DNA from: Methylobacter sp. | GTDB lineage: Bacteria > Pseudomonadota > Gammaproteobacteria > Methylococcales > Methylomonadaceae | Direction: 5' to 3' | DNA length: 64,000 bases | NCBI GenBank assembly: GCA_028716975.1 | Contig: JAQUOU010000010.1 | Coordinates: 1 to 64,000, forward strand | Shown: piece after piece, positions 29,342 to 38,365 of the stretch | How the letters are laid out: every line of letters starts with the position of its first letter | Position numbering within the stretch: position 1 is the stretch's first letter | The notes under the pieces: generated by a model | The model's database searches: none | Told to the model about the DNA's origin: nothing | What the model saw: only the letters and a program-made list of their open reading frames with translations | Program-made: the position numbers and the translations under genes

Positions 29342-30088
29342 TTATTCTGCGAGGTCCGCTTCGATTATTTTCTCCGAATAGCTCTGATAGGCGCCCCCAA
29401 TCTGTTTTGCCATCGAGTCGGGAAAAAGGTGAAAGTTTCCTGATTTTAGGGAGCTGACTATGCCTTCAGCGACGAGTGAGGGAGGTTCGGCAATTTCCAT
29501 GAAGCCGGCAGCTTCAGCCATATCGGTGGCGATGGGACCTGGATGTACGCTTAAAACCGCTGTGCCTTGTTGACCCAGCAGTTCATACAGTGCCTGTGTA
29601 ATGGAATAAGCAGCCGCCTTGGAAGCAGAATAAGTTGCGGAGTTGGAAAAGGACTTTATTGAGGCAACGGAATTGAGCTGAACGAAGGCGCCGCCGCCAT
29701 TTGCCTTGAGAATGGGCGCAAAAGCTTGCGCCATCCGGATAAGGCCATACACATTAACCTTCATTTCGAATCCCAGCGACTCTATAGCGTCATCGGATAA
29801 TGGCGTAGAAGACTTAAGGACACCGGCATTGTTGACCACGACCTGAACATCCCGCAATGTTTCTGCTGCTGCCGTGATTGTCTCCGGCTTGGTTAAGTCT
29901 ATCTGAACCGGGATTACTTTATTGCCATGTTTCTCGACCAGATGCGCTGCCGAGCCCAGATTTCGAACGCCTGCATAGACTTTCACTGCGCCATTATTCA
30001 ACAAGGCGTCGACAATTGCTTCGCCAATTCCGCGGTTAGCTCCCGTAACGAGAGCTGTCTTGTCTTTAATATCGTATTTAATCTTCAT
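29342..30088 (-). CDS. Short-chain dehydrogenase/reductase (SDR)
   Basis: A 248-residue classical SDR: cofactor loop [11 protein letters not shown] near residue 15, NNAG motif ([10 protein letters not shown]), catalytic serine in LNSVAS and the YSASK pair. The N-terminal charge pattern (YAGVRN) suggests NADP(H). The substrate is unknown. It starts at ATG 30088 with a GGAGAAAAATT ribosome site. It lies downstream of the pirin gene on the same strand but about 175 bases away, so it probably has its own promoter. Confidence 0.87.
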   Translation of the reverse strand: MKIKYDIKDKTALVTGANRGIGEAIVDALLNNGAVKVYAGVRNLGSAAHLVEKHGNKVIPVQIDLTKPETITAAAETLRDVQVVVNNAGVLKSSTPLSDDAIESLGFEMKVNVYGLIRMAQAFAPILKANGGGAFVQLNSVASIKSFSNSATYSASKAAAYSITQALYELLGQQGTAVLSVHPGPIATDMAEAAGFMEIAEPPSLVAEGIVSSLKSGNFHLFPDSMAKQIGGAYQSYSEKIIEADLAE

Positions 30089-30262
30089 AATTTTTCTCCA
30101 TTAGTAGGTAGTATGTGTTCTTGTGCTGAATATAAATTATGCAATTCGCTCAAACAGTTATATTGTCATCCCGGCTTTTAAGTTCCAGTGGAATACTTCC
30201 CATAACCAGCCTTTAGAAGACGAGTGTTCTATCCCACGCCGAAATATTAGATTTCTTTTTTA

Positions 30263-30988
30263 TCATTGCAAGGGCACTTCAATGCATAAAACCTGTGAGT
30301 TTTCACGTGCATTTAAGGTGATGGATGAGACATCGGTAATGCCCATGCCGTCCCGGGCTGACAACTCATGGGACACTATTTTTACTTGTCCGCTTATTAT
30401 AAAAATATAAACGCCATTGGTCTTTTTATGAACTTTATAATCAATGGAATTATTGCTATCGATATTCGCCATTGAAAAATAAGCATCCTGGTTAATGCTT
30501 ATTGCCTGAAGGTTTTCTTCAGGTGAAATTTCTTCAGGTGAAACCAGCAATTGAAATTGATTTTTTCTATCGTTGGGATCAAATCTCTTCTGGCTATAGC
30601 GGGGCGGAATGTTCCGTTTTTTAGGTAAAATCCATATTTGCAGAAAATTAACAGCCTCAGAATCTGAATTATTGTATTCGGAATGACTAATGCCGGTGCC
30701 GGCGGACATAATCTGGACTTCCCCGGCTTCTATAACGTGTTTATTTCCCATGCTGTCTTCATGCTTCAATGAACCTTGTAAAGGTATGGAAATAATCTCC
30801 ATATTTTCATGGTGGTGCATTCCGAAACCCATGGACGGAGCGACTACATCGTCATTAATTACGCGCAACATTCCAAAATTCATGCGGTCAGGATTGTAAT
30901 AATTTGAAAAGCTAAAGGTGTGACGGCTATTTAACCAGCCATGATTGGCTGTGCCCCTTGAATCTGAGGTATGTATTTCAACAGTCAT
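30263..30988 (-). CDS. Pirin-family protein (YhhW-like)
   Basis: A 241-residue bicupin. The N-terminal cupin contains the metal-binding pattern FGMHHHENMEIISIPLQGSLKHEDSMG, and the family segment NHGWLNSRHTFSFSNYYNP is clear. Bacterial pirins such as YhhW have quercetinase activity and respond to stress; the role here is unknown. ATG 30988 has a GAGGAATTAATT ribosome site and begins the conserved region; a longer frame to 31027 is less likely. It is next to the nitroreductase gene and probably co-transcribed with it. Confidence 0.88.
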   Translation of the reverse strand: MTVEIHTSDSRGTANHGWLNSRHTFSFSNYYNPDRMNFGMLRVINDDVVAPSMGFGMHHHENMEIISIPLQGSLKHEDSMGNKHVIEAGEVQIMSAGTGISHSEYNNSDSEAVNFLQIWILPKKRNIPPRYSQKRFDPNDRKNQFQLLVSPEEISPEENLQAISINQDAYFSMANIDSNNSIDYKVHKKTNGVYIFIISGQVKIVSHELSARDGMGITDVSSITLNARENSQVLCIEVPLQ

Positions 30989-31027
30989 AATTAATTCCTC
31001 TCTTGCTTCGTGCCGAGCCGCCTTCAA

Positions 31028-31624
31028 TCAATTAGAAGGCCATTGCCCAAAATAAAATTGTTCAGTTAAGGGAACGCGTGTTCGTTCGGCTAATTCCGCA
31101 TTTTTAAAATCATCATCAAGTACATCAACATCAGCTTGATAGCCTATGGCTATCATGGCCATCGGTGTACAGTCATCCGGAAGTCTAAATAGCTCACGAG
31201 ATTTTTCTGGATCAAAACCGCCCATCTGATGCACGCTCAAGCCCAGCGCAGATGCTTGCAAGCACATGCACGCACTGGCTGCGCCGGTGTCATACATAGC
31301 CCAACGATTTGGTTGTCCGTTGTGCCCGAAGTTTTTCATTGCGGCTGCGAGAATCAAAATCGGCGCATTTTTTGCCCAGCGTTTATTTTTTTCTACCAGG
31401 GTTGCAAATGCATTTTGCCAACCTGCTTCATTTGAAGCTTTAACGCAAACAATATAACGCCAGGGCTGGTCGTTAAAACATGATGGCGCCCAGCGCGCAG
31501 CTTCAAGCAGTGCGGTCAAGTCTTCCTTGTCTACCTGTTTATTTGCATTAAATGCTCGAGGACTCCAGCGGTTTTGAATGATGTCATGGAGTTTTACACT
31601 GGTTTTTGCCGGCTTATGGGTCAT
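31028..31624 (-). CDS. Nitroreductase-family flavoprotein
   Basis: A 198-residue FMN-dependent nitroreductase-like oxidoreductase: N-terminal RWSPRAFNANKQVDKEDLTALLEAARWAPSCFNDQPWRYIV is the FMN-binding core, and the C-terminal segment MIAIGYQAD is conserved. It likely reduces quinones or nitro compounds with NAD(P)H. It is the first gene ahead of the pirin gene, 39 bases apart, and the pair looks like a small redox or stress operon. Confidence 0.88.
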   Translation of the reverse strand: MTHKPAKTSVKLHDIIQNRWSPRAFNANKQVDKEDLTALLEAARWAPSCFNDQPWRYIVCVKASNEAGWQNAFATLVEKNKRWAKNAPILILAAAMKNFGHNGQPNRWAMYDTGAASACMCLQASALGLSVHQMGGFDPEKSRELFRLPDDCTPMAMIAIGYQADVDVLDDDFKNAELAERTRVPLTEQFYFGQWPSN

Positions 31625-32132
31625 ATTTGCTTCTTTTTGTTAGGGTTTAAGGGATTGAAAATTCGAGGCCATTATAGAATTAGATTTGGCTTTAAAAAAT
31701 TGATACATTTTGAGCGAGAAGTTCAAAATATTTGAGCTGCCAAAAGATATACAACATGCAATACGCTATCACAATTGATAGCTGAAAGAGTATTACGCAA
31801 TTGAGCGAAAAGAGGGTTTTGCTGCTGCGGTAAATGAACTATACCTTATCGTTATTAAAAGCAGCGGGAAAAGTATTGCTGCAATAAGGCCGGGGAAATA
31901 TTGTTAGCAACTCAGGGATTGACTGTAGTTACTAAAAAGCTCATAACGGCTGGGAAGCCGGTATTTAATGAGGCTATATGAAATTCCGGATTTTCATGCC
32001 CCAATATCGAAAGCAATATTTATTAAGACGTGCGGGGCAGGCATTATTTATAATGGAATGAACGGCCCTGCCTCCAGATAAGCCGTTCATCATCTTTAAC
32101 TGATCAAATAATTTACTAATTCATCTAACCAT
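31625..32132. other. Intergenic region between nitroreductase and glycine-zipper genes
   Basis: About 500 bases. A hairpin TGAACGGC (32059-32066) and GCCGTTCA (32082-32089) may terminate the glycine-zipper gene on the minus strand. The rest is AT-rich and must hold the nitroreductase promoter. I see no gene. Confidence 0.45.
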
Positions 32133-32528
32133 TTAGTAGCGTCTGCCCATTCCATTGCCAAGGAAAGAGCCTGCAGCGGCGCCAAGTCCGGTCGCTATAG
32201 GGTCGCCATTACCCATCTCATAGCCTAAAACGCCGCCTACTACACCGCCGGCCAATCCTTGATGAGAGCGGGGATCATAAGGTTGTTGATAATAATGGTT
32301 AGCTTGCGGTTGGGGATAATAGTTATTTTGCGGGTAATAATTGTTTTGCGGTTGCGGATAATAATTATTAACCTGTGGTTGTGGATAATAGCTATCATGG
32401 TGATGCCCATGATGTCTCCAGCCGTGATGGCGGCCGTAGCCACGCCACTCATCATGATCAGCATAAGACAGGGAGGAATACAATGTTCCAACGGCCAGCA
32501 AGTGGATTAAAAAAAGCAGCTTTTTCAT
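32133..32528 (-). CDS. Exported glycine-zipper protein with a YYPQPQ repeat region
   Basis: A 131-residue protein with a signal peptide (MKKLLFLIHLLAVGTLYSSLSYA), a histidine-rich stretch (GRHHGWRHHGHHHDSYY), a repeated tyrosine/proline/glutamine/asparagine segment (YYPQPQ, NNYYPQ), and a C-terminal glycine zipper GLAGGVVGGVLGYEMGNG...GLGAAAGSFLGNGMG. Glycine-zipper 2TM domains are found in surface and outer-membrane-associated proteins. The His-rich part might bind metal, but that is speculative. It is divergent from the lipoprotein genes that follow. Confidence 0.8.
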   Translation of the reverse strand: MKKLLFLIHLLAVGTLYSSLSYADHDEWRGYGRHHGWRHHGHHHDSYYPQPQVNNYYPQPQNNYYPQNNYYPQPQANHYYQQPYDPRSHQGLAGGVVGGVLGYEMGNGDPIATGLGAAAGSFLGNGMGRRY

Positions 32529-32792
32529 AAAATTCTTCTCCGTAAGTTAATAGTTCAGTTTGTTTTTAAGCTTTGGTGGCTATTATGCCGGTTTAATATG
32601 AATGGATGCTTAATCGAAAGCGGCAAGTTCTTGATTATTGTGTTACAAGAAAATAATAGCGGTTCTTCCTCACTCTCCTATATGTATGCTGACGCACAGA
32701 CTCTTTTTGAGATTATTCGTATGCTTTTTTAAAAGTTGAAAACTCAACTTACGCGTTATCTAAATGGCCATTCACCCAAGCGAAGGTTAATT

Positions 32793-33173
32793 ATGAAAGA
32801 TAAAAACATTATAAAATTTCCGCTCTCCGTTTTGCCTGTTGTGCTGGCTGGTGTTATGGGCGGTTGCGGCTCAAATCCGCCGGTAGAACAAATGTCGGTG
32901 GCGGAACATTTAATTGAAGATGCGGACATTAATAAATCCGAACAATATTCGCCCTTGGAAATGCGAGTTGCGCGGGACAATCTTGAATCAGCGAAGGCGG
33001 CAATGACCGCTGGGGATTATGATACAGCCAGGCGTTTGGCGGAAAAAGTGGCTGTTGATGTGGAAACTGCTGCCGCCAAAGCGGATTCCGTCCGGGCTAA
33101 AAATGCCGTGGATGAACTCAGGAAAAGCATGGACACACTGCATCAGGAAATAAACACCCAAAATAGCAATTAA
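32793..33173 (+). CDS. DUF4398-type small lipoprotein
   Basis: A 126-residue protein from ATG 32793, chosen because it has an AAGG site and starts a lipoprotein signal; the frame is open to 32736. The lipobox reads VMGGCGS near residue 25, so the mature protein should be lipid-anchored. The rest is a helical DUF4398-like domain (MRVARDNLESAKAAMTAGDYDTARRLAEKVAVDVETAAAK). The next gene is an OmpA-like lipoprotein with a related helical part, 22 bases away, so the two are probably made and used together. Confidence 0.8.
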   Translation: MKDKNIIKFPLSVLPVVLAGVMGGCGSNPPVEQMSVAEHLIEDADINKSEQYSPLEMRVARDNLESAKAAMTAGDYDTARRLAEKVAVDVETAAAKADSVRAKNAVDELRKSMDTLHQEINTQNSN

Positions 33174-33195
33174 TGAGCAACAAGGGATTAATACC

Positions 33196-34017
33196 ATGAA
33201 AAGTAAAAAACGTATGAACCATGTATTAGTGATTGCGGTGCTGGCGATAGGGTATGGCTTGCTGACAGGATGCGCCACGGCGCCGAATAGGGATTTAGAT
33301 GAAGCGCGTAGTGAGGTTGCAAAGGTGCGAAGTGATCCGGCGGTAACGGCCAAAGCGCCGGTTGCGTTATACGATGCGGAAAAAGCTTTAAAGCAGGCTG
33401 AAAATTCCTGGAGCAATGATGAAGATGAAAAGGAAGTCAGCCATTTGTCTTACTTGGCTAAGCGCAAAGCCGAAATTGCCAAATACACCGCCGATCGAAA
33501 TATGGCAGAAGATCAATTAACGGCTATGAAAGAAGATAGCCAGAAAGCGTTGCTGAAATCTAAAACGGAAAAAGTCCAATCCCTGGAAGATGAGCTCATG
33601 AAAATGAAGGAGTACAATCCCCAAAAAACAAACCGGGGTTTGGTTTTAACATTGGGGGATGTATTGTTTGCGACGGGTAAGGCGGAGCTCAATAGCGGCT
33701 CCCAAAACAATCTTTATCAACTTACTACATTTTTGAGAGAAAACCCGGATCGCAATATCCTTATTGAAGGTTATACTGATAGCGTAGGCTCAGAAGATAT
33801 GAATCTAAGGTTATCACTGAGGCGCGCTGATTCTGTAGCTGGCTTCCTGGCGGCCAATGGTATTGAACGTGGCCGAATCGTTACCAAAGGATATGGCGAA
33901 GCTTATCCAAAAGATTCAAATGATACGGTTACCGGCCGCCAGTATAATCGGCGCGTAGAGCTTATTGTTCTTGATCCCGGTAAAACGGCTGATGATGTGA
34001 GAAGAAATATTCAGTAA
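33196..34017 (+). CDS. OmpA-family lipoprotein with N-terminal DUF4398-like helices
   Basis: A 273-residue protein. The signal ends in the lipobox LLTGC near residue 26. Residues about 35-150 are helical and resemble the upstream DUF4398 protein (LYDAEKALKQAENSW, YLAKRKAEIAKYTADR). The C-terminal OmpA domain (VLFATGKAELN, LIEGYTDSVGSEDMNLRLSLRRADSVAGFL, GYGEAYP, RQYNRRVELIV) should bind peptidoglycan. It likely links the outer membrane to the cell wall. Confidence 0.9.
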   Translation: MKSKKRMNHVLVIAVLAIGYGLLTGCATAPNRDLDEARSEVAKVRSDPAVTAKAPVALYDAEKALKQAENSWSNDEDEKEVSHLSYLAKRKAEIAKYTADRNMAEDQLTAMKEDSQKALLKSKTEKVQSLEDELMKMKEYNPQKTNRGLVLTLGDVLFATGKAELNSGSQNNLYQLTTFLRENPDRNILIEGYTDSVGSEDMNLRLSLRRADSVAGFLAANGIERGRIVTKGYGEAYPKDSNDTVTGRQYNRRVELIVLDPGKTADDVRRNIQ

Positions 34018-34059
34018 TCTATAGCACCGCGCAGGGAAGCGCGAGTTTGTAAGCGGCTA

Positions 34060-34959
34060 TTAAATAAGCCGGATAGTGTTTTTATCAATACTGATCAATT
34101 TTTTCTTATACAAGGCTCCGATAGCTTGTTTAAACACTTTCTTGCTGACTCCAAAGGCGGCATAAATAGCCTCCGGCGGACTTTTATCGCTCAGCATCAT
34201 CATGCCCTTGTTTTCCTGAAGCCTGATTAAAATATTATCTGTCAGCGATTCGACTTTTCCATACCCCGGCTGATAAAGAGTCAGATCGATTTTATGATCG
34301 TCTCTGATCTGTTTAATATAACCCTCTATCTTTTGCCCTTTTGTGACCGGTTGAAACAGCTCATTTGGGTAAAGCATGCCCCAGTGAGTATGATTAACAA
34401 TGGCTTTAATACCCAACTCCGTTCGATCGGCGATTAACAATGACACTTTCTGGCCCGCTTTAAAATAGATCGATTCATCCGATAGCAAACTATCAATCTT
34501 GGTGGTAGCGGCAATACGGTTCTTGTCATCGAGGAATACTTTGACCAGATAATATTTACCGACCTTCATTTCATGGTGCTGCTCGCTAAAAGGTACGAGC
34601 AGATCTTTCGGCAATCCCCAGTCCAGGAATGCGCCCACATAATTAAGCGATACCACTTTCAACCAGGCGATATCATCCACTTGCGCCAAAGGCGTTTTGG
34701 CGGTAGCGGCCAAATGCCTTTCCCACACATTCTCCGGGGGCGCATCTGAACGGCTAATGGCTGGCTCGACGGAGGAAATACAAGCGGGTATTTCATAATC
34801 GACATAAACAAATACCTCCAGCTCATCGCCAACCTGGCAGTTTTCCGGTAATTTTTTATCCGCCAGCAGGACTTTTCCCGATGCGCCGCTTTCCAGATAG
34901 ATATGAGCCCCTTGTCGTTTAAGCACTTTCAGCTTATTGAGTTTGCCGATATTTATCAT
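34060..34959 (-). CDS. CvfB-like S1 RNA-binding protein
   Basis: A 299-residue protein with tandem S1-type domains and a C-terminal winged helix, the CvfB/YitL arrangement. It begins [24 protein letters not shown]; further motifs are LPENCQVGDELEVFVYVD, NYVGAFLDWGLPKDLLVPFSEQ and the C-terminal YAAFGVSKKVFKQAIGALYKKKLI. ATG 34959 is chosen because it begins the family's conserved region; a longer frame to 35016 would overlap rapA by four bases and is a real alternative. It probably binds RNA and modulates expression. Confidence 0.82.
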   Translation of the reverse strand: MINIGKLNKLKVLKRQGAHIYLESGASGKVLLADKKLPENCQVGDELEVFVYVDYEIPACISSVEPAISRSDAPPENVWERHLAATAKTPLAQVDDIAWLKVVSLNYVGAFLDWGLPKDLLVPFSEQHHEMKVGKYYLVKVFLDDKNRIAATTKIDSLLSDESIYFKAGQKVSLLIADRTELGIKAIVNHTHWGMLYPNELFQPVTKGQKIEGYIKQIRDDHKIDLTLYQPGYGKVESLTDNILIRLQENKGMMMLSDKSPPEAIYAAFGVSKKVFKQAIGALYKKKLISIDKNTIRLI

Positions 34960-35012
34960 TTGTAATGTACTCGATAGTGGATCGGGAATGGCCCGACTCC
35001 AACTTTTATTCT

Positions 35013-37874
35013 TCAACTGGTAATAAGAAACCGCACGGCATCCAATCTTAATTGGGCTGCCTGGATATTTTCATGAGCCAGCATGGTTATATCCTTTAGC
35101 TCTTCAATTTCTTCTGTTTTAATCGTCGGATTCACTTTTCTTAGTCTGACTAGGCGTTTTATCTCGTTAGTCAAAGAGGCCAGCATGGCTTTAGTCGCAT
35201 CAGCACATATTTGCTGCATATCGGCTTTGGCTTTTTGTTCAGCCATATTCAAAATTTTGGTAATGGGCGCGCGCTGGCTATTAAGAAATGTCACAATTTG
35301 TTGTTCATCAAAGGTAATCCCGGTTTCTATTAAGCTGCGATGGGGTATTGATTCCGTTAAATCTTTCTGATGCTGGTCAATCAGTACCCGAATGGGCGTT
35401 GCAGGGAGAAACCGGCCGATTTGAAATTCGGCAGGCGCACTGCATTCCACAATAAATAAGCATTCCAGCAAAAATTGTCCGGCTTTAAGATCCCGATGCC
35501 TGACGACGCTTACGGTTGCATTGCCGGTTTCACTCGATAGAACAAGATCCATGGCTGCTGTTACCATAGGATGTTCCCAGGTTATAAACTGCAATTCCTC
35601 TCGTGCCAGGGCTATCTGCCGATTGACAGTAACCGTCATGCCGTCTTCCTGCAGACCGGGAAAATGCGAAATTCGCAAATGATCGCCGGGGCGGATAATA
35701 AAGCAATCGGCAGAATGAAACTCGGTTTCCACGCCGTAGCATTCAAACACATCTTCCATGTAAGGCCAAAGCGCGCCTTCTTTCTCGTAGGCATTCAGCT
35801 GATCGATGAGGGCATCGGCCAACTCTTTACGGCAGGAGTTTAATTCCAGTAATTGATCACGGCCATTATGCAATTGCGCCTCTATTTCCGTATTCAACGC
35901 CTGGGTTTTAGCTATAAAAGCATCAATTTCAGCCTGGTCGTTACTTTGTAATATGGCCGTCAATTCATCATGCAGAATGTCTGCGACACGCGTACCCGCC
36001 GGGGTATTGCTACGGAAGGCATTCAGGCCTTCGTCATACCATCGATACACTATTTCCTGGCCGGTGTTTTGCAAGTACGGGATATGAATCCGGATAATGT
36101 GCTTCTGGCCGATACGGTCAAGCCGCCCTATGCGTTGTTGAAGCAAATCAGGATTGTTGGGCAAATCAAAAAGAATCAGGTGATGGGCAAACTGAAAATT
36201 CCTGCCTTCACTGCCGATTTCGGAACAAATCAAAACCCGCGCAGAACTCTCCGGGTCAGCAAAATAGGCGGCCGCCCGGTCCCGCTCGATAATCGTCATT
36301 CCTTGATGAAAAACAGCGGCGGCAATACCGGTACGATTGCGCAAGGTTTGCTCCAGCTCGATAGCGGTTTGGGCCTGTTTACAGATCAGCAAGGCCTTTT
36401 GACCGCCAAGTTGTTTAATTTTTTCGACCAGCCAGGCAAAACGCGGATCCTGTTGCAAATCTTCGTCATGTTGCTGCCCGCTTAATGTATAACCATAACG
36501 TTCGCGTTCCGGAAATCCCTGCACAGTCTGCCGGGAATTCCGGAATAAAATCCGCCCCGTTCCATGATGATCGAGCAATATTTTAATCAGTGTCTCACGA
36601 GCTGCAGCCGATTTCGATTCATCGCCCAGATCTTTCAGAAGGCCTTCTACATTGTCATCTTTAAGCAGCCGGGTTAACTGTGCCGCCGCTGCTTTATCCA
36701 ACGGTTCCTCAGCCAGCAGCAATTTGGCTGCGTTGGCAACCGGTTCAAAAAGTCTTTCTTCTTTAAGGAAGGCGGCGAAGCTGTAAAAGCGATCCGGATC
36801 AAGCAATCTCAGCCGGGCAAAATGACTTTCCTTGCCTAATTGCTCCGGTGTGGCGGTCAATAATATCAGGCTGGGAGAAACCTGACCGAGTTGTTCAACA
36901 AACAGGTAGTCAGGACTGGCGCCACGTTCACTCCATTCAAGGTGATGGGCTTCATCAACAATAACCATATCCCAACCCGCTTCCACTGCTTGTTGTTGAC
37001 GACGCGGATATTTTGCAAAAAATCCCTGGCTGCATAAAATCAGCTGCTCGTTTAAAAATGGGTTGCTGGCAACGGCTGTATTGATCTGTGTCTGTATATA
37101 AGGGGTTTTATCATTATCTTCAGCATCCTCCTCTGCTTCAGAAAAAATACCATCAACACCGAGTTCTTCAAGACAGCGCGCCTCATCAAAAATACTGAAA
37201 CGCAGGTTAAAGCGCCTGAGCATTTCCACCAGCCATTGATGCAGCAGACTTTCAGGCACGATAATCAGTACTCGATTACTGAGTCCGTTAATAAGCCTGT
37301 GGTGTAAAATTAATCCGGCTTCAATGGTTTTACCCAACCCGACTTCATCAGCGAGCATAATTCTTGGGGCAGAGCGGTTAGCCGCTTCGTGAGCAATGAA
37401 TAACTGGTGCGGTATTAGCGAGGTTCTGCCTCCCAGTAAACCCTTCACCGGCGATTTTTGATGCTGTTGTAACCGCTGCCACGTTTCATAGCGCAGTAAA
37501 AACCAGGAGCCCGGATCGATTTGGCCGATGAACAGGCGATCCTGGGGCTTGCTGAACTGAATATGATGATTCAATTCCATCTCGTTCAACTCAACTTCCA
37601 TGCCGGTTTCATCTTTTCCTATATAAGTTATCACGCCATCCAGTTCAATCACTTTGTTTACAGTCAGCCTGACCTCGTCAACTGACTCAATAGTATCGCC
37701 TTCTGAAAAGATGACGCGCGTTAACGGGGAGTTATCTTTGGCATAAATACGCCTCTCGTCACTGGCTAAAAAAAGTACAGTGACACGATTGAAAGCAACC
37801 TCAAGGATAAGACCTAATCCAAGTTCCGACTCGGTATTGCTTATCCAACGCTGCCCGGGAATAAAATTTTCCAT
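35013..37874 (-). CDS. rapA: RNA polymerase-associated ATPase RapA (Swi2/Snf2 family)
   Basis: A 953-residue protein. The N-terminal Tudor-like region opens with MENFIPGQRWISNTESELGLG, the RapA signature. The helicase motor follows: ADEVGLGKTIEAGLILHH (Walker A), VDEAHHLEW (DEAH), LLTATPEQLG, and the second lobe ICSEIGSEGRNFQFAHHLILFDLP...QRIGRLDRIGQKHII. RapA recycles RNA polymerase during transcription. Length matches E. coli RapA (968). A divergent promoter region lies between it and the sigma factor gene. Confidence 0.95.
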   Translation of the reverse strand: MENFIPGQRWISNTESELGLGLILEVAFNRVTVLFLASDERRIYAKDNSPLTRVIFSEGDTIESVDEVRLTVNKVIELDGVITYIGKDETGMEVELNEMELNHHIQFSKPQDRLFIGQIDPGSWFLLRYETWQRLQQHQKSPVKGLLGGRTSLIPHQLFIAHEAANRSAPRIMLADEVGLGKTIEAGLILHHRLINGLSNRVLIIVPESLLHQWLVEMLRRFNLRFSIFDEARCLEELGVDGIFSEAEEDAEDNDKTPYIQTQINTAVASNPFLNEQLILCSQGFFAKYPRRQQQAVEAGWDMVIVDEAHHLEWSERGASPDYLFVEQLGQVSPSLILLTATPEQLGKESHFARLRLLDPDRFYSFAAFLKEERLFEPVANAAKLLLAEEPLDKAAAAQLTRLLKDDNVEGLLKDLGDESKSAAARETLIKILLDHHGTGRILFRNSRQTVQGFPERERYGYTLSGQQHDEDLQQDPRFAWLVEKIKQLGGQKALLICKQAQTAIELEQTLRNRTGIAAAVFHQGMTIIERDRAAAYFADPESSARVLICSEIGSEGRNFQFAHHLILFDLPNNPDLLQQRIGRLDRIGQKHIIRIHIPYLQNTGQEIVYRWYDEGLNAFRSNTPAGTRVADILHDELTAILQSNDQAEIDAFIAKTQALNTEIEAQLHNGRDQLLELNSCRKELADALIDQLNAYEKEGALWPYMEDVFECYGVETEFHSADCFIIRPGDHLRISHFPGLQEDGMTVTVNRQIALAREELQFITWEHPMVTAAMDLVLSSETGNATVSVVRHRDLKAGQFLLECLFIVECSAPAEFQIGRFLPATPIRVLIDQHQKDLTESIPHRSLIETGITFDEQQIVTFLNSQRAPITKILNMAEQKAKADMQQICADATKAMLASLTNEIKRLVRLRKVNPTIKTEEIEELKDITMLAHENIQAAQLRLDAVRFLITS

Positions 37875-38178
37875 TTATTGATATGCCATTGAGAGAATTA
37901 ATGAAGATAAGCCTATTATAAACTTTGCAAAGGAGTTGTTACGGTAATTAAATTATATTTGTCCAGCTAATATAAAGAATGCACTAGCGGATTAATGGCA
38001 TTACACCTTCTCCTGATCATGCTGTACCATCCGGCTCAGGATTTTTGCCCTCTGCCGCCTAGTCTTAATGTCACGCATGCTTACACATCTGTACGAAATG
38101 GAATGAGGATGAACAGCAATTAATTTTTAATGCCTATCTTATACCTGCTTATTTGTTCATATATTGTATAACTATTAT

Positions 38179-38207
38179 TTGACAACTTGCTTGCAGATTG
38201 TTACAGT
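38179..38207 (+). promoter_or_regulatory. Sigma-70-like promoter for the sigma factor gene
   Basis: A consensus -35 TTGACA at 38179-38184, a 17-base spacer, and TACAGT at 38202-38207 as a weaker -10. It points toward the sigma factor gene 160 bases downstream. The rest of the 490-base gap 37875-38365 is AT-rich with no other feature I can name. Confidence 0.5.
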
Positions 38208-38365
38208 CCGATGACTTAAAAATAAAATCGTTCCATTGAATTGCTTTAAAACTAATCAACTTAAGCCTTGTCTATAAGAACGCCATATCAATGTTTATCG
38301 ATAGTTTTATCATCTGCAATTGAATGATTTAGTTTTAATTAACTAGATTGCCAGAATGAGGTTGT

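Noticed and set aside
32280..32400. Regularly spaced short repeats resembling a small CRISPR-like array
   Set aside because: They are in frame and encode YYPQPQ repeats of the glycine-zipper protein.
35570..36485. Plus-strand frames of 90-171 codons across rapA
   Set aside because: Antisense to a highly conserved Swi2/Snf2 protein, with no independent signals.
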